A stretch of 6,440 nucleotides of DNA from an uncultured Bacteroidales bacterium (GTDB taxonomy: Bacteria; Bacteroidota; Bacteroidia; Bacteroidales; Paludibacteraceae): assembly GCA_903929065.1 (NCBI GenBank), contig CAIYTJ010000112.1, positions 1 to 6,440 on the forward strand, given 5' to 3'. The translations under genes were made by a program, and so were the position numbers. The notes beneath the pieces are model-generated. The model made no database searches. It saw only the letters and a list, made by a program, of their open reading frames with translations, and was not told the DNA's origin. Of the stretch, positions 1 through 6,440 are shown piece after piece; positions within the stretch are counted from its first letter, which is position 1, and each line of letters begins with the position of its first letter.

Positions 1-22
1 CATTACGACTTTATTTTTTATT

Positions 23-1024
23 TTATTCCGTTTTATATTTGTCAACTGAATTTATTAAAATAGTAAAATTATATGTGTCTCCTTTCTTAGGTTCGAGTAC
101 GATAGTTATAATATTGTTTTGAGGATTGTATTTATTTGCAAAATTAATTCTCATTCCATCTGAAGATGTTAGAGTTCCATAATCGCTTCCCAGTGCAGTT
201 TGTATTTTTGAAATTACATCTTCACTTACCTTTTTGGTAGTTTCTAAATCTGCACTTTTCAGACAAGGAATAACATAGCAAGATGGAGACATTGTCCGAT
301 CCTGAATATAACAGTTAGAATAGCCCGTGACATTGAATTTTGCTTCAAACTCTTTAGATATATAGTCTGAAGTTTGTATTTCGCTGCCTTTGATGCTTTT
401 AAAACCATTAACGGCATCCTCTAATACTTTGCGAATATCCAGGCTAAACTGATCATATCCCTTCTGTTTGTCAAAATAATAATAGTCGGTATAACAGGTT
501 ACTTCAGGGCTGGCGGTAAAATACCCTGTAGTAGCTTTTTTATAAGCTGGATAATGGAAGGTGACTGTATAAGTTTTACCCCATTGTTGAATTTCGAAAT
601 GAGCTTTATAAATTCTAAATCCCTTATCAGAGTATTGAACGAAATTACATACCAAAGATTTTAAAATATCAGGATAGTAATCAGTAAATTTGAAAACAGG
701 ATAACAATTAATGAATTCATTTTTAAGCTCTTCCACTTTTGTTTTTGCTTCTTCTTCAGAATTGAACTTGCCATAATCTGCAATAAATTGATATGAAGAA
801 ACATATAGAATAGTTGTTTTTTCTGCTTTATCAATTTCTATTGAAGAAGAATACTCTCCTATCGCAGAATTAGACGATGATGTTGCTTCCAATTTTAAGT
901 CCGAAAATCCATTTTTTGAAGACTCAAACAATTTCTCAAAAGCCTTGCAAAGACTAATTTTTTCAGAAAAAGAATTCATTGTGCTGACTATCAATATTGT
1001 CAGTATTACACTAAATTTTTTCAT
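23..1024 (-). CDS. Secreted protein of unknown function with two repeated domains
   Basis: I do not recognise a named family. The 333-residue product begins with a typical Sec signal peptide: MKK, a hydrophobic stretch at about 4-16, and a plausible signal peptidase I cut after S-F-S at residue 20. The mature protein is therefore probably periplasmic or outside the cell. It has seven Cys (26, 107, 126, 177, 238, 249, 254) and many Tyr and Phe. Two halves resemble each other, with NGF-x2-hK at 38-44 and 206-212, a charged helix at about 90-105 and 261-275, and G-[FM]-R-I at 135-138 and 290-293 followed by a beta-like stretch. It is probably a tandem duplication of one alpha/beta domain. The ATG at 1024 fits both the signal peptide and the promoter just upstream. 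The gene is clearly more AT-rich than the ABC genes to its right, which may mean acquisition or weak constraint. Being an intact gene is nearly certain; its function is unknown. Confidence 0.9.
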   Translation of the reverse strand: MKKFSVILTILIVSTMNSFSEKISLCKAFEKLFESSKNGFSDLKLEATSSSNSAIGEYSSSIEIDKAEKTTILYVSSYQFIADYGKFNSEEEAKTKVEELKNEFINCYPVFKFTDYYPDILKSLVCNFVQYSDKGFRIYKAHFEIQQWGKTYTVTFHYPAYKKATTGYFTASPEVTCYTDYYYFDKQKGYDQFSLDIRKVLEDAVNGFKSIKGSEIQTSDYISKEFEAKFNVTGYSNCYIQDRTMSPSCYVIPCLKSADLETTKKVSEDVISKIQTALGSDYGTLTSSDGMRINFANKYNPQNNIITIVLEPKKGDTYNFTILINSVDKYKTE

Positions 1025-1051
1025 AACAATATAATTTTAAGGATTAATTGG

Positions 1052-1059
1052 CAAATATA
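1052..1059 (-). promoter_or_regulatory. Bacteroidota -7 promoter element for the secreted-protein gene
   Basis: The minus strand reads TATATTTG, an exact match to the TAnnTTTG -7 consensus of Bacteroidota. It lies 27 bases before the ATG at 1024, giving a short leader of about 20 bases. The matching upstream box is poor: only a T-run ending in C (about 1075-1082) is near the expected place. The region is very AT-rich, so a chance match is possible. Confidence 0.5.
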
Positions 1060-1131
1060 AAATATATTTATTTTGAAAAAAATATTTTAGCGTTAAATCA
1101 TTCTTTATATCCTGAGATAAAAGTCAACAAA

Positions 1132-1500
1132 TTAAACGTTTGATCCTAAAATCATACCCGATAACATAGGTATCAGCCAGATTATCCATACCACAATACT
1201 GAATTTGTGGAATTGGAGAATCATTCGTTCATCTTTTCTGATGATAACCCTTGTTGCCCAAATTGCATGAAATAACATGAGGATGATGGCCAATAATCCG
1301 GTAAGCCCATGAATGTTAAACTGAATGATTGAACCAGCCAGCTTGCCCATAGCGCCTGTACCAATGGTATCGCAGATTAAACCAAGCCAAAAAACTGACA
1401 CATGCCATGATTTGAGGCGTTTGCTGATTTTTTCTGACCAAACGCCTACGGTGTAAAAAATGCAGGCTGCGAAAATAAATGAAATAGCAATGATTAGCAT
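1132..1500 (-). CDS. HsmA-like (TIGR03987-type) four-helix inner-membrane protein
   Basis: This 122-residue protein is almost entirely membrane-embedded, with four predicted helices at about 2-20, 34-52, 57-84 and 99-118. Positive residues cluster in the first loop (K24, K27, R28, K30) and third loop (R84, R88, K89, R92). By the positive-inside rule both loops are cytoplasmic and both termini face the periplasm. Length and sequence match, from memory, the small membrane family listed as TIGR03987 or HsmA, whose biochemical role is not firmly known to me. It has four His (33, 64, 78, 98); H64 and H78 sit in one helix separated by 13 residues. It lies 41 bases after the double ABC gene with no promoter visible between, so it is probably the last gene of the sanA operon. 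No clear terminator follows. The family call rests on recall; the membrane topology is well supported. Confidence 0.85.
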   Translation of the reverse strand: MLIIAISFIFAACIFYTVGVWSEKISKRLKSWHVSVFWLGLICDTIGTGAMGKLAGSIIQFNIHGLTGLLAIILMLFHAIWATRVIIRKDERMILQFHKFSIVVWIIWLIPMLSGMILGSNV

Positions 1501-1541
1501 AATTCTGATTTTTTAAGTGTTTATATTTTGTTTACAGTTTA

Positions 1542-2795
1542 TTATTTTATAATTCCTGTATATCCTTTCTCAGCGGGTACCAGTTCAAAAATCCGTTCCG
1601 GCTTTAAACCTTCTTCGTCGCGGTGCGAAACGTAAATAATCGTTATCTTCTTTTCAGAAGCAATAGAATTAATCATTTCAACAAATAAACGGCTGTTCTC
1701 GTCATCGAGTTCGATGGTCGGTTCGTCGAGGATAAGCAACGGCGGGTGTTTCACCATGGCTCGCGCAACCATCACCATGCGTTGTTGGCCAATGGAAAGG
1801 CTTTGAAATGATTTGTTGCGAAACGATGGCCCGAGCCTTTCAACCCACACATTGGCCATATCTTTCTGCAAATCGGTGGGAATGATATACAACCCGATGG
1901 AATCCATTAATCCCGAAATAATCATGTTCTCCACCGAATCATCGCGTGTAAACTGATTTGTCATCGATGGAGTGAAATAACCAATCTGCCTTTTAATGTC
2001 CCAAATCGTTTCGCCCGAACCTTTCTTTCGTCCAAACAAAATCATGTTTTGTCCATAAGCTTTTGGATTATCGCCGGAAATCATGGTTATTAAGGTGCTT
2101 TTTCCCGAACCGTTTGGACCGGTGAGCTGCCAGAATTCACCTTTTCGTATTTCCCAACTGACGTTGTCCAATACATTTTTGGATTTGTAATGAACCGAAA
2201 CTGAGTTTAATTGAATCAGCGGATCAACTACATCATGATTTGCAGAAAAATATTCCGGTAACGAGAAATGATGTGTTTGTTTTTTTAATGCGTTTTCTTT
2301 ACTTCGAAAAGCAGCTGCATCGAATGTGTCAGTAATTTGGTTATTCTCATCGACCGAATAAACCGTATCGATGGAAGGCAACAAGTCGCGTTTTCTGAAA
2401 AAGAGCTGAATCAACAACGTGGTTTGTGATAAATCGTTCAGTCTTTTGGTGATGGACAGTTGCGTTTCGTGGTCGATATTGCTGTACACATCGTCTAGCA
2501 CCATGTATTGCGGTTGCCGGGCAATGAGGTAGGAGAGGAGTGCCTTCTTTTGCTGGCCGCTTGACATGGATTGGAGTGACACATTCTCATCGGTTTGAAC
2601 CACAAAATGATCATGGCGAAGTTCTTCTTCCACCAGCCGCTCGATGGTAATGCTTGAATAAAGTGCACCCTGCAACTGGCTCAAATCAACGTATTCCGAC
2701 AAAAAACAATTGTTCATTATCTCACCGATAATGTGTTTTTTGTTGGAAGTATTTGAGAGATAAAGGCCGATATGAAGGTTATTTATTGGTTGCAT
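1542..2795 (-). CDS. Soluble ABC ATPase with two ABC halves, ModF-like, first half lacking Walker A
   Basis: This 417-residue protein has two ABC ATPase regions and no membrane segment. The C-terminal half (about 192-405) is complete: Walker A GPNGSGKST at 226-234, signature LSIGQQ at 333-338, Walker B LLILDEP at 353-359, and H-loop His391. The N-terminal half (about 1-160) keeps a signature-like SSGQQ (78-82) and a Walker B-like stretch ending in Asp101-Asp102. It has no Walker A, and its H-loop position has no His. The stretch before its signature is too short to hold a full nucleotide-binding core. Upstream sequence cannot supply one, because the sanA stop lies only 32 bases away. The layout resembles ModF/PhrA-type proteins, annotated as molybdate-related ATP-binding proteins, but no permease or binding protein is nearby, so I would not assign molybdate transport. 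A regulatory or translation-associated role is equally open. It is the middle gene of a probable operon. Confidence 0.9.
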   Translation of the reverse strand: MQPINNLHIGLYLSNTSNKKHIIGEIMNNCFLSEYVDLSQLQGALYSSITIERLVEEELRHDHFVVQTDENVSLQSMSSGQQKKALLSYLIARQPQYMVLDDVYSNIDHETQLSITKRLNDLSQTTLLIQLFFRKRDLLPSIDTVYSVDENNQITDTFDAAAFRSKENALKKQTHHFSLPEYFSANHDVVDPLIQLNSVSVHYKSKNVLDNVSWEIRKGEFWQLTGPNGSGKSTLITMISGDNPKAYGQNMILFGRKKGSGETIWDIKRQIGYFTPSMTNQFTRDDSVENMIISGLMDSIGLYIIPTDLQKDMANVWVERLGPSFRNKSFQSLSIGQQRMVMVARAMVKHPPLLILDEPTIELDDENSRLFVEMINSIASEKKITIIYVSHRDEEGLKPERIFELVPAEKGYTGIIK

Positions 2796-2827
2796 GTAGT
2801 TATTGGAACCGATTTTGAACGTTGTTT

Positions 2828-3466
2828 TTAGATTTTAATTTTTTCACCCAAAAACTTTGGTTTTTTGCCGAAAGCTAAATCAATAAACATCTTTACTCTA
2901 GAGAATGTCTCTCGAACCTTGGTTTTGAAGCCGAAATACTTGGAGACATCTTTTGCATTATAACCTACCGCACTAAGTTTGAGTGATTGGGCGATGTAAA
3001 GTGCTCGTCGGTTATGGAATTCCTGTGAAATGATAGTAAAACTATTTTGCCCGAAAATGGCATTTATTCGGTAAACAGAGTCATATGTACGGAATCCTGC
3101 ATAATCAAGAAAAATGCGATTTTCAGGGAGACCACGATTCATGAGTGCGTCTTTCATATCTTGCGGTTCGTTGTAATCTTTCCGACGGTTATCGCCACTG
3201 ATTACCACAAATTTTATTTTTCCAGCATTTATAAGCCGAACTGTTGCATCAATCCGGTTAGTAAAATACTGGTTTGGTTTGCCATTACTTAATAATTTTG
3301 ATGTTCCAAGTAAAAGCCCAACCCGATTAGCAGGAATAAAATTTACATCATCGTATACGGAATTATTAGTCGCATTTTGTATACTGCTATAAGCCAGAAT
3401 CATTGTACTGACAACCAGCAATAAAGCTATTATTGTTATAAATTTGAAGTTCTTTTTTGATCTCAT
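2828..3466 (-). CDS. sanA: SanA-like DUF218 (ElyC/SanA/YdcF) inner-membrane protein
   Basis: The 212-residue product has a basic start (MRSKK), one membrane helix at about 9-26, and then a DUF218 domain facing the periplasm. The match to E. coli SanA, as I recall it, covers most of the domain: LGTSK at 53-57, SGDN at 90-93, YNEP at 98-101, DYAGFRT at 121-127, and an S-Q-x-F-H-x2-R-A block at 147-155. Near the end it has P-K-F-L-G (203-207), like the P-R-F-L-G of SanA. It is slightly shorter than E. coli SanA (239 residues) and lacks that protein's C-terminal tail. SanA contributes to the envelope barrier against large antibiotics such as vancomycin at high temperature; its chemistry is not settled. 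A Bacteroidota promoter lies about 30 bases upstream, making this the probable first gene of a three-gene operon. The start fits the signal anchor. Family assignment is firm, while strict orthology to E. coli SanA is inferred. Confidence 0.93.
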   Translation of the reverse strand: MRSKKNFKFITIIALLLVVSTMILAYSSIQNATNNSVYDDVNFIPANRVGLLLGTSKLLSNGKPNQYFTNRIDATVRLINAGKIKFVVISGDNRRKDYNEPQDMKDALMNRGLPENRIFLDYAGFRTYDSVYRINAIFGQNSFTIISQEFHNRRALYIAQSLKLSAVGYNAKDVSKYFGFKTKVRETFSRVKMFIDLAFGKKPKFLGEKIKI

Positions 3467-3495
3467 ACTATGACTCGGATAAATTATTTGTTATG

Positions 3496-3523
3496 CAAAT
3501 ATACCAATATTTTACATAACAAA
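3496..3523 (-). promoter_or_regulatory. Bacteroidota-type promoter of the sanA operon
   Basis: On the minus strand a TTTG (3523-3520) is followed after 16 bases by TATATTTG (3503-3496), an exact TAnnTTTG -7 element. The spacing is slightly short for the usual -33/-7 pair but close to the accepted range. The ATG at 3466 is about 30 bases downstream of the -7 element. No competing promoter is seen between the next two genes, so this one probably serves all three. The TTTG directly abuts and partly shares the T-run of the terminator before it. Confidence 0.65.
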
Positions 3524-3547
3524 AAAGGTTGCTCAACTAAACAACCT
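3521..3547 (-). terminator. Rho-independent terminator of the ABC exporter operon
   Basis: The minus strand has AGGTTG (3547-3542) and its perfect complement CAACCT (3531-3526). Three more pairs, two of them G-U, extend the stem to nine pairs around an AGTT tetraloop. A run of T follows at once (3526-3521, the first T being part of the stem). It starts 26 bases after the exporter stop codon at 3574, in the right orientation and place to end that transcript. Confidence 0.8.
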
Positions 3548-3573
3548 AATCAATTAATTTCAACAATAGCTTA

Positions 3574-5346
3574 TTAGCTTTCCCTTTTCCCATCCATCAG
3601 CAATGTTACCGCTTCGTTCAGTGAACCGGCGCGGGTTATCGCGCCTGAATTGACAAAATAGATTTCGTCAGCACTTTCGATGGTGTTCAAACGGTGTGCA
3701 ATGATAATGCGTGTGGTACTTTTGGGCAGTTTGCGGAGTATTTCGTCGAGCAATTGTTCGGTAACCGTGTCGATGTTGGCCGTTGCTTCGTCCAGAATAA
3801 GCAGGTCAGGACGACGGATTACCGCACGGATAAAGGCCAGGATTTGTTTTTGGCCGAGGCTGATTCCTTCGCCGGTGGAATTGATTTCGGCTGTGAGTCC
3901 ACCGTCAAATCGTTCCAACAATCCATCCAACCCAACTTCTTTCAGTTCATTCATCAGTTCATCGTTCGTCAGATCAACGAAACAGGCATTTCCATACAGA
4001 ATATTATCGCGCACCGTACCGGTAAACAGAAATGGTTCCTGCAGGATAAATCCGATATTAGCGGTTCGATCATTCGCTTCCAGCGACCGAATATCCACGC
4101 CGTTGAGAATGATTTTTCCCGAGGTTGGATCGTAAAGGCGAGCCATAAGTGAAGCTGTGGTTGTTTTCCCGCCACCGGTAGGGCCGACAAAAGCATAGGT
4201 TTTGCCGTGCTCCAGATCAAAATTGACATCTTTTAGAATGTCTTTTCCTGGAATATAAGCAAATGTGACGTCGCGGAACGACATAAGATACGGGGTTTCT
4301 TCTTTCTTTTTGGAACGGATAACGGTGAGGTTATTTTGCTGAACCAGAATTTGCGAAATGCGGTCCCAGCCGGCCAAAGCCACCTGAAAGTTTGCCCACA
4401 AGGCGGCAATCTGACGAAGCGGATTGTAGAACTGGGCGATATACGCCAGAAAACTAATCAGCAAACCGACTGAAAACTGACCGACTACAATGAGATAAAT
4501 CCCAAACGACAGTACAACGAGTTGTCCTATATTGGACGAAAAGCCGTAAACCGGTGTGAAAACATTATTGGCAATTCCTGCCCGAATGGCACTTTTATAG
4601 TTATCGTCGTTAGCTTCTTCGAATTTTTTGCGGAAATAATCGCGGCGGTTGAATGCCACGATGACCTTGAAATTATTCAAACTTTCCTGAATTTCGGCAC
4701 TCAGATTTCCAGTACTTTTCATATTCAACGCATTACGGCTTTTAACCCATGGCGAAACCCATTGTGTGAAAACCCAAAGCACCAGAGCCGGAGCGAGGGC
4801 TGCCAAAGCCAGCTTCACATTGATGGAGAACAAAAAAATACCTGCGCCAATCATGGTGAAAATGCTGCTCATAAATTGAACCAGCGACTGCGAAAAGAAC
4901 TGGTTTATTTTGTCGGTGTCGTTATTAACGCGCGAAATAAGATCACCGGCTTTGTTTTGCGTGAAGAAATCGATAGGCAATTCCTGTAATTTGTTGAAAA
5001 CGGTATTTCGCAGATTATACAACATGCGCTGGCCAACACGTCCCATTAATTGTGCCTGTGTGTAACCGCTTACCAACGCCATGCAAAATACCACAAAAAG
5101 AATAATGGAGTACTTGATCACTCCATCGTATTGGTGCGTCACCACGAATTTATCCACGGCATGACCCATTAAATACGGTGCCACAAGGTTTAATCCGGAA
5201 TTGATGAAAATGAATATCATGGCAATGTAGAGGTTTTTACGCTCTTGTCCCACTAATGTCATCAACCGTTGAAGTATTACTTTGGTAGATACTTTCTCAG
5301 CGGAATGAACTGAAGCTCCGCGGCCATGGTTAAGATTATAGCTCAT
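3574..5346 (-). CDS. ABC exporter half-transporter, catalytically intact subunit of a heterodimer
   Basis: The 590-residue protein is a full half-exporter. It has a cytoplasmic start, six membrane helices (about 38-59, 78-96, 157-174, 177-196, 270-289, 291-309), and a C-terminal nucleotide-binding domain from about 353. Seen motifs are A-loop Tyr364, Walker A GPTGGGKT (388-395), Q-loop Gln436, Walker B LLILDE with catalytic Glu520, and H-loop His551. The signature reads ISLGQ (495-499) instead of LSGGQ. This is the pattern of the consensus-site partner in heterodimeric exporters such as TM287/288, LmrCD and BmrCD. Its partner is the overlapping upstream gene, whose stop lies inside the first codons here (11 shared bases), implying translational coupling. 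The pair should move a lipid or hydrophobic compound out across the inner membrane. The substrate cannot be read from the sequence, and labels such as MsbA or multidrug exporter would be guesses. Confidence 0.95.
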   Translation of the reverse strand: MSYNLNHGRGASVHSAEKVSTKVILQRLMTLVGQERKNLYIAMIFIFINSGLNLVAPYLMGHAVDKFVVTHQYDGVIKYSIILFVVFCMALVSGYTQAQLMGRVGQRMLYNLRNTVFNKLQELPIDFFTQNKAGDLISRVNNDTDKINQFFSQSLVQFMSSIFTMIGAGIFLFSINVKLALAALAPALVLWVFTQWVSPWVKSRNALNMKSTGNLSAEIQESLNNFKVIVAFNRRDYFRKKFEEANDDNYKSAIRAGIANNVFTPVYGFSSNIGQLVVLSFGIYLIVVGQFSVGLLISFLAYIAQFYNPLRQIAALWANFQVALAGWDRISQILVQQNNLTVIRSKKKEETPYLMSFRDVTFAYIPGKDILKDVNFDLEHGKTYAFVGPTGGGKTTTASLMARLYDPTSGKIILNGVDIRSLEANDRTANIGFILQEPFLFTGTVRDNILYGNACFVDLTNDELMNELKEVGLDGLLERFDGGLTAEINSTGEGISLGQKQILAFIRAVIRRPDLLILDEATANIDTVTEQLLDEILRKLPKSTTRIIIAHRLNTIESADEIYFVNSGAITRAGSLNEAVTLLMDGKRES

Positions 5347-6440
5347 AAAAATTCGTACTGCGTTGTGAATTAAAAATCTGCACGTATTCCGGACTTGTTT
5401 TCATCAAGACTTCGTGTGTACCGGTTGCCAGAATTTCGCCTTCTTCCAGCAGAATAATCTGCCCGTAATTCTCCACGGAAGCTATTTTCTGCGTAACAGA
5501 AAGTAAAGTCAGATCGGGATAGTTCCGTTGAACATTATCGAGAATTTTTTGTTCGGTTTGTGTATCAACACGTGCTGTGAAATCATCCAGTAACAGAATT
5601 TTCGGATTTAATGCCAATGCCCGTGCGAGCATAATGCGTTGTTTTTGACCGCCGGAAAGACTTGTTCCACGTTCGCTGACAATGGTGTCCAATCCTTGCG
5701 GAAGAAAATCGACAAAGTCTTTCAGTTCGGCAGTTTCAATGGCTTTTGCCAGGAATTCGTTGGTTACATCTTCGTTGAAAGCAATGTTTTCGCGCAAGGT
5801 AAGGTTGAAAAGAACGCTGTCCTGAAACACAAACCCGATTTGATGCTGAAAGGTGGTTTTATCGTAATCGTTGATATCAATTCCATCGAATGTTATTGCA
5901 CCTGAATTTGGCTGAATAAGACCGGTCAACAAATAAAGTAATTGCGTTTTTCCGGCAGCTGTTGGACCAATAATCGCAGTTCGGGTTCCGGATTTTATGG
6001 AGAATGAAACGTTTTTCAGCACCGGTTTCTCGCCAAAACTGACAGAAATATCTTTCATTTCGATATTTCCCAGTAAAGTTGTATTTATCGAACCTTTATC
6101 GTGAGTGTCTGGAGCATCAAGAACCTGATAAATTCGTGCATACGAAGCTGAAGCCTGCGCAATAAAATTGCTGATAAATCCAATCATCATTATTGGGAAA
6201 ATGAGTAAAACGAGATATGAGCTGAACGCTGCAAAATCACCCAACGACATGGCACCGGTAATCACAAAATGTCCACCTAAAACTAAAATTGCCAATGAAG
6301 CCATATTACCCACAAAAACCACAATCGGAATTAGGGTTGCAAACATTCGTAAAATAGAAATACCAAGGTTTTTGGCCTGGGTATTGGCTTCCATAAACTT
6401 ATTGTATTCGGTGGTCTGAGCATTTACAACCCGAACTAAA
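5336..6440 (-). CDS. ABC exporter half-transporter, degenerate subunit of the heterodimer (5' end outside the window)
   Basis: Only the C-terminal 367 residues are visible. The frame stays open to the window edge, so the Met at 6394 is internal and the true start lies beyond 6440. Counting from the first complete codon, the visible part has the cytoplasmic stretch before TM5 (1-15, with R-V-V as usual in exporters), TM5 (about 32-54), TM6 (about 69-93), and a nucleotide-binding domain from about 125. The signature LSGGQ (261-265) is perfect. Walker A reads GPTAAGKT (158-165), with Ala in place of a conserved Gly. Walker B ends in Asp285-Asp286, not Asp-Glu, and the H-loop position is Gln317, not His. 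These changes mark the non-catalytic subunit of a heterodimeric exporter. I checked the Asp-Asp and Gln codons directly. The gene ends TTT TAT GAG CTA TAA, overlapping the next gene's ATG. The missing part should hold TM1-4. Confidence 0.95.
   Translation of the reverse strand, partial: LVRVVNAQTTEYNKFMEANTQAKNLGISILRMFATLIPIVVFVGNMASLAILVLGGHFVITGAMSLGDFAAFSSYLVLLIFPIMMIGFISNFIAQASASYARIYQVLDAPDTHDKGSINTTLLGNIEMKDISVSFGEKPVLKNVSFSIKSGTRTAIIGPTAAGKTQLLYLLTGLIQPNSGAITFDGIDINDYDKTTFQHQIGFVFQDSVLFNLTLRENIAFNEDVTNEFLAKAIETAELKDFVDFLPQGLDTIVSERGTSLSGGQKQRIMLARALALNPKILLLDDFTARVDTQTEQKILDNVQRNYPDLTLLSVTQKIASVENYGQIILLEEGEILATGTHEVLMKTSPEYVQIFNSQRSTNFYEL

Noticed and set aside
940..1024. Lipoprotein signal in the secreted protein, using Cys26
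   Set aside because: The residues before Cys26 (I-S-L) do not fit a lipobox, and the Cys lies too far beyond the hydrophobic core.
1075..1134. Terminator after the HsmA-like gene
   Set aside because: A T-run exists, but I found no stable GC-containing stem before it; the short TTAT/ATAA pairing is too weak.
1542..2795. Naming the double ABC protein modF and assigning molybdate transport
   Set aside because: Only the general layout agrees. The first half lacks Walker A, and there are no molybdate permease, binding-protein or cofactor genes in the window.
3047..3292. Plus-strand frame of 81 residues inside sanA
   Set aside because: It is antisense to conserved DUF218 motifs and has no supporting evidence.
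3680..4152. Two overlapping open frames on the plus strand
   Set aside because: They lie opposite the conserved nucleotide-binding domain of the exporter, have no recognisable domain or promoter, and are explained as by-products of the minus-strand gene.
3969..4229. Minus-strand frame of 86 residues
   Set aside because: It is an alternative frame inside the exporter's Walker A to Q-loop region, whose own frame has every expected motif.
4522..4989. Plus-strand frame of 155 residues opposite the exporter membrane domain
   Set aside because: It is opposite a clearly coding region, with no family resemblance and no initiation signal.
6392..6394. ATG at 6394 as the start of the upstream exporter subunit
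   Set aside because: The same frame continues for 15 more codons to the window edge with typical exporter sequence, and a start here would remove TM1-4.
5639..6419. Plus-strand frames at 5639-5905 and 6168-6419
   Set aside because: They are antisense to the nucleotide-binding and membrane parts of the upstream exporter subunit, with composition typical of reverse-frame shadows.

Overview
The window looks like chromosomal DNA of a Bacteroidota (Bacteroidetes) bacterium. Two intergenic regions carry the phylum's TAnnTTTG -7 promoter element, starts generally lack a Shine-Dalgarno sequence, and several proteins are of types common in that phylum. I cannot name a genus. All six genes lie on the minus strand, so transcription runs from high to low coordinates, and no gap between genes exceeds about 110 bases.

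Reading in the direction of transcription, bases 6440-3574 hold two half-size ABC exporter genes. The first runs off the right edge of the window, and its stop overlaps the start of the second by 11 bases. Their nucleotide-binding domains differ in a complementary way: one carries an intact Walker B Glu and H-loop His with a changed signature, the other a perfect LSGGQ signature with Asp and Gln at those catalytic positions. This predicts an asymmetric heterodimeric exporter. A rho-independent terminator (3521-3547) closes the unit.

Immediately after it a Bacteroidota-type promoter starts a probable three-gene operon. It contains a SanA-like DUF218 inner-membrane protein (3466-2828), a soluble ATPase with two ABC halves whose first half has no Walker A (2795-1542), and a small four-helix membrane protein of the HsmA/TIGR03987 type (1500-1132). 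The spacings are 32 and 41 bases with no promoter visible between them. SanA and HsmA suggest envelope or stress functions, but nothing shows that the three proteins act together.

The last gene (1024-23) has its own likely promoter and encodes a secreted protein of unknown function with an internal duplication. It is much more AT-rich than the exporter genes and may be lineage-specific or acquired.

I found no mobile element, RNA gene, CRISPR array or clear defence system. The best leads are the paired asymmetry of the exporter, the half-degenerate double ABC protein, the compact terminator-promoter junction, and the duplicated secreted protein.
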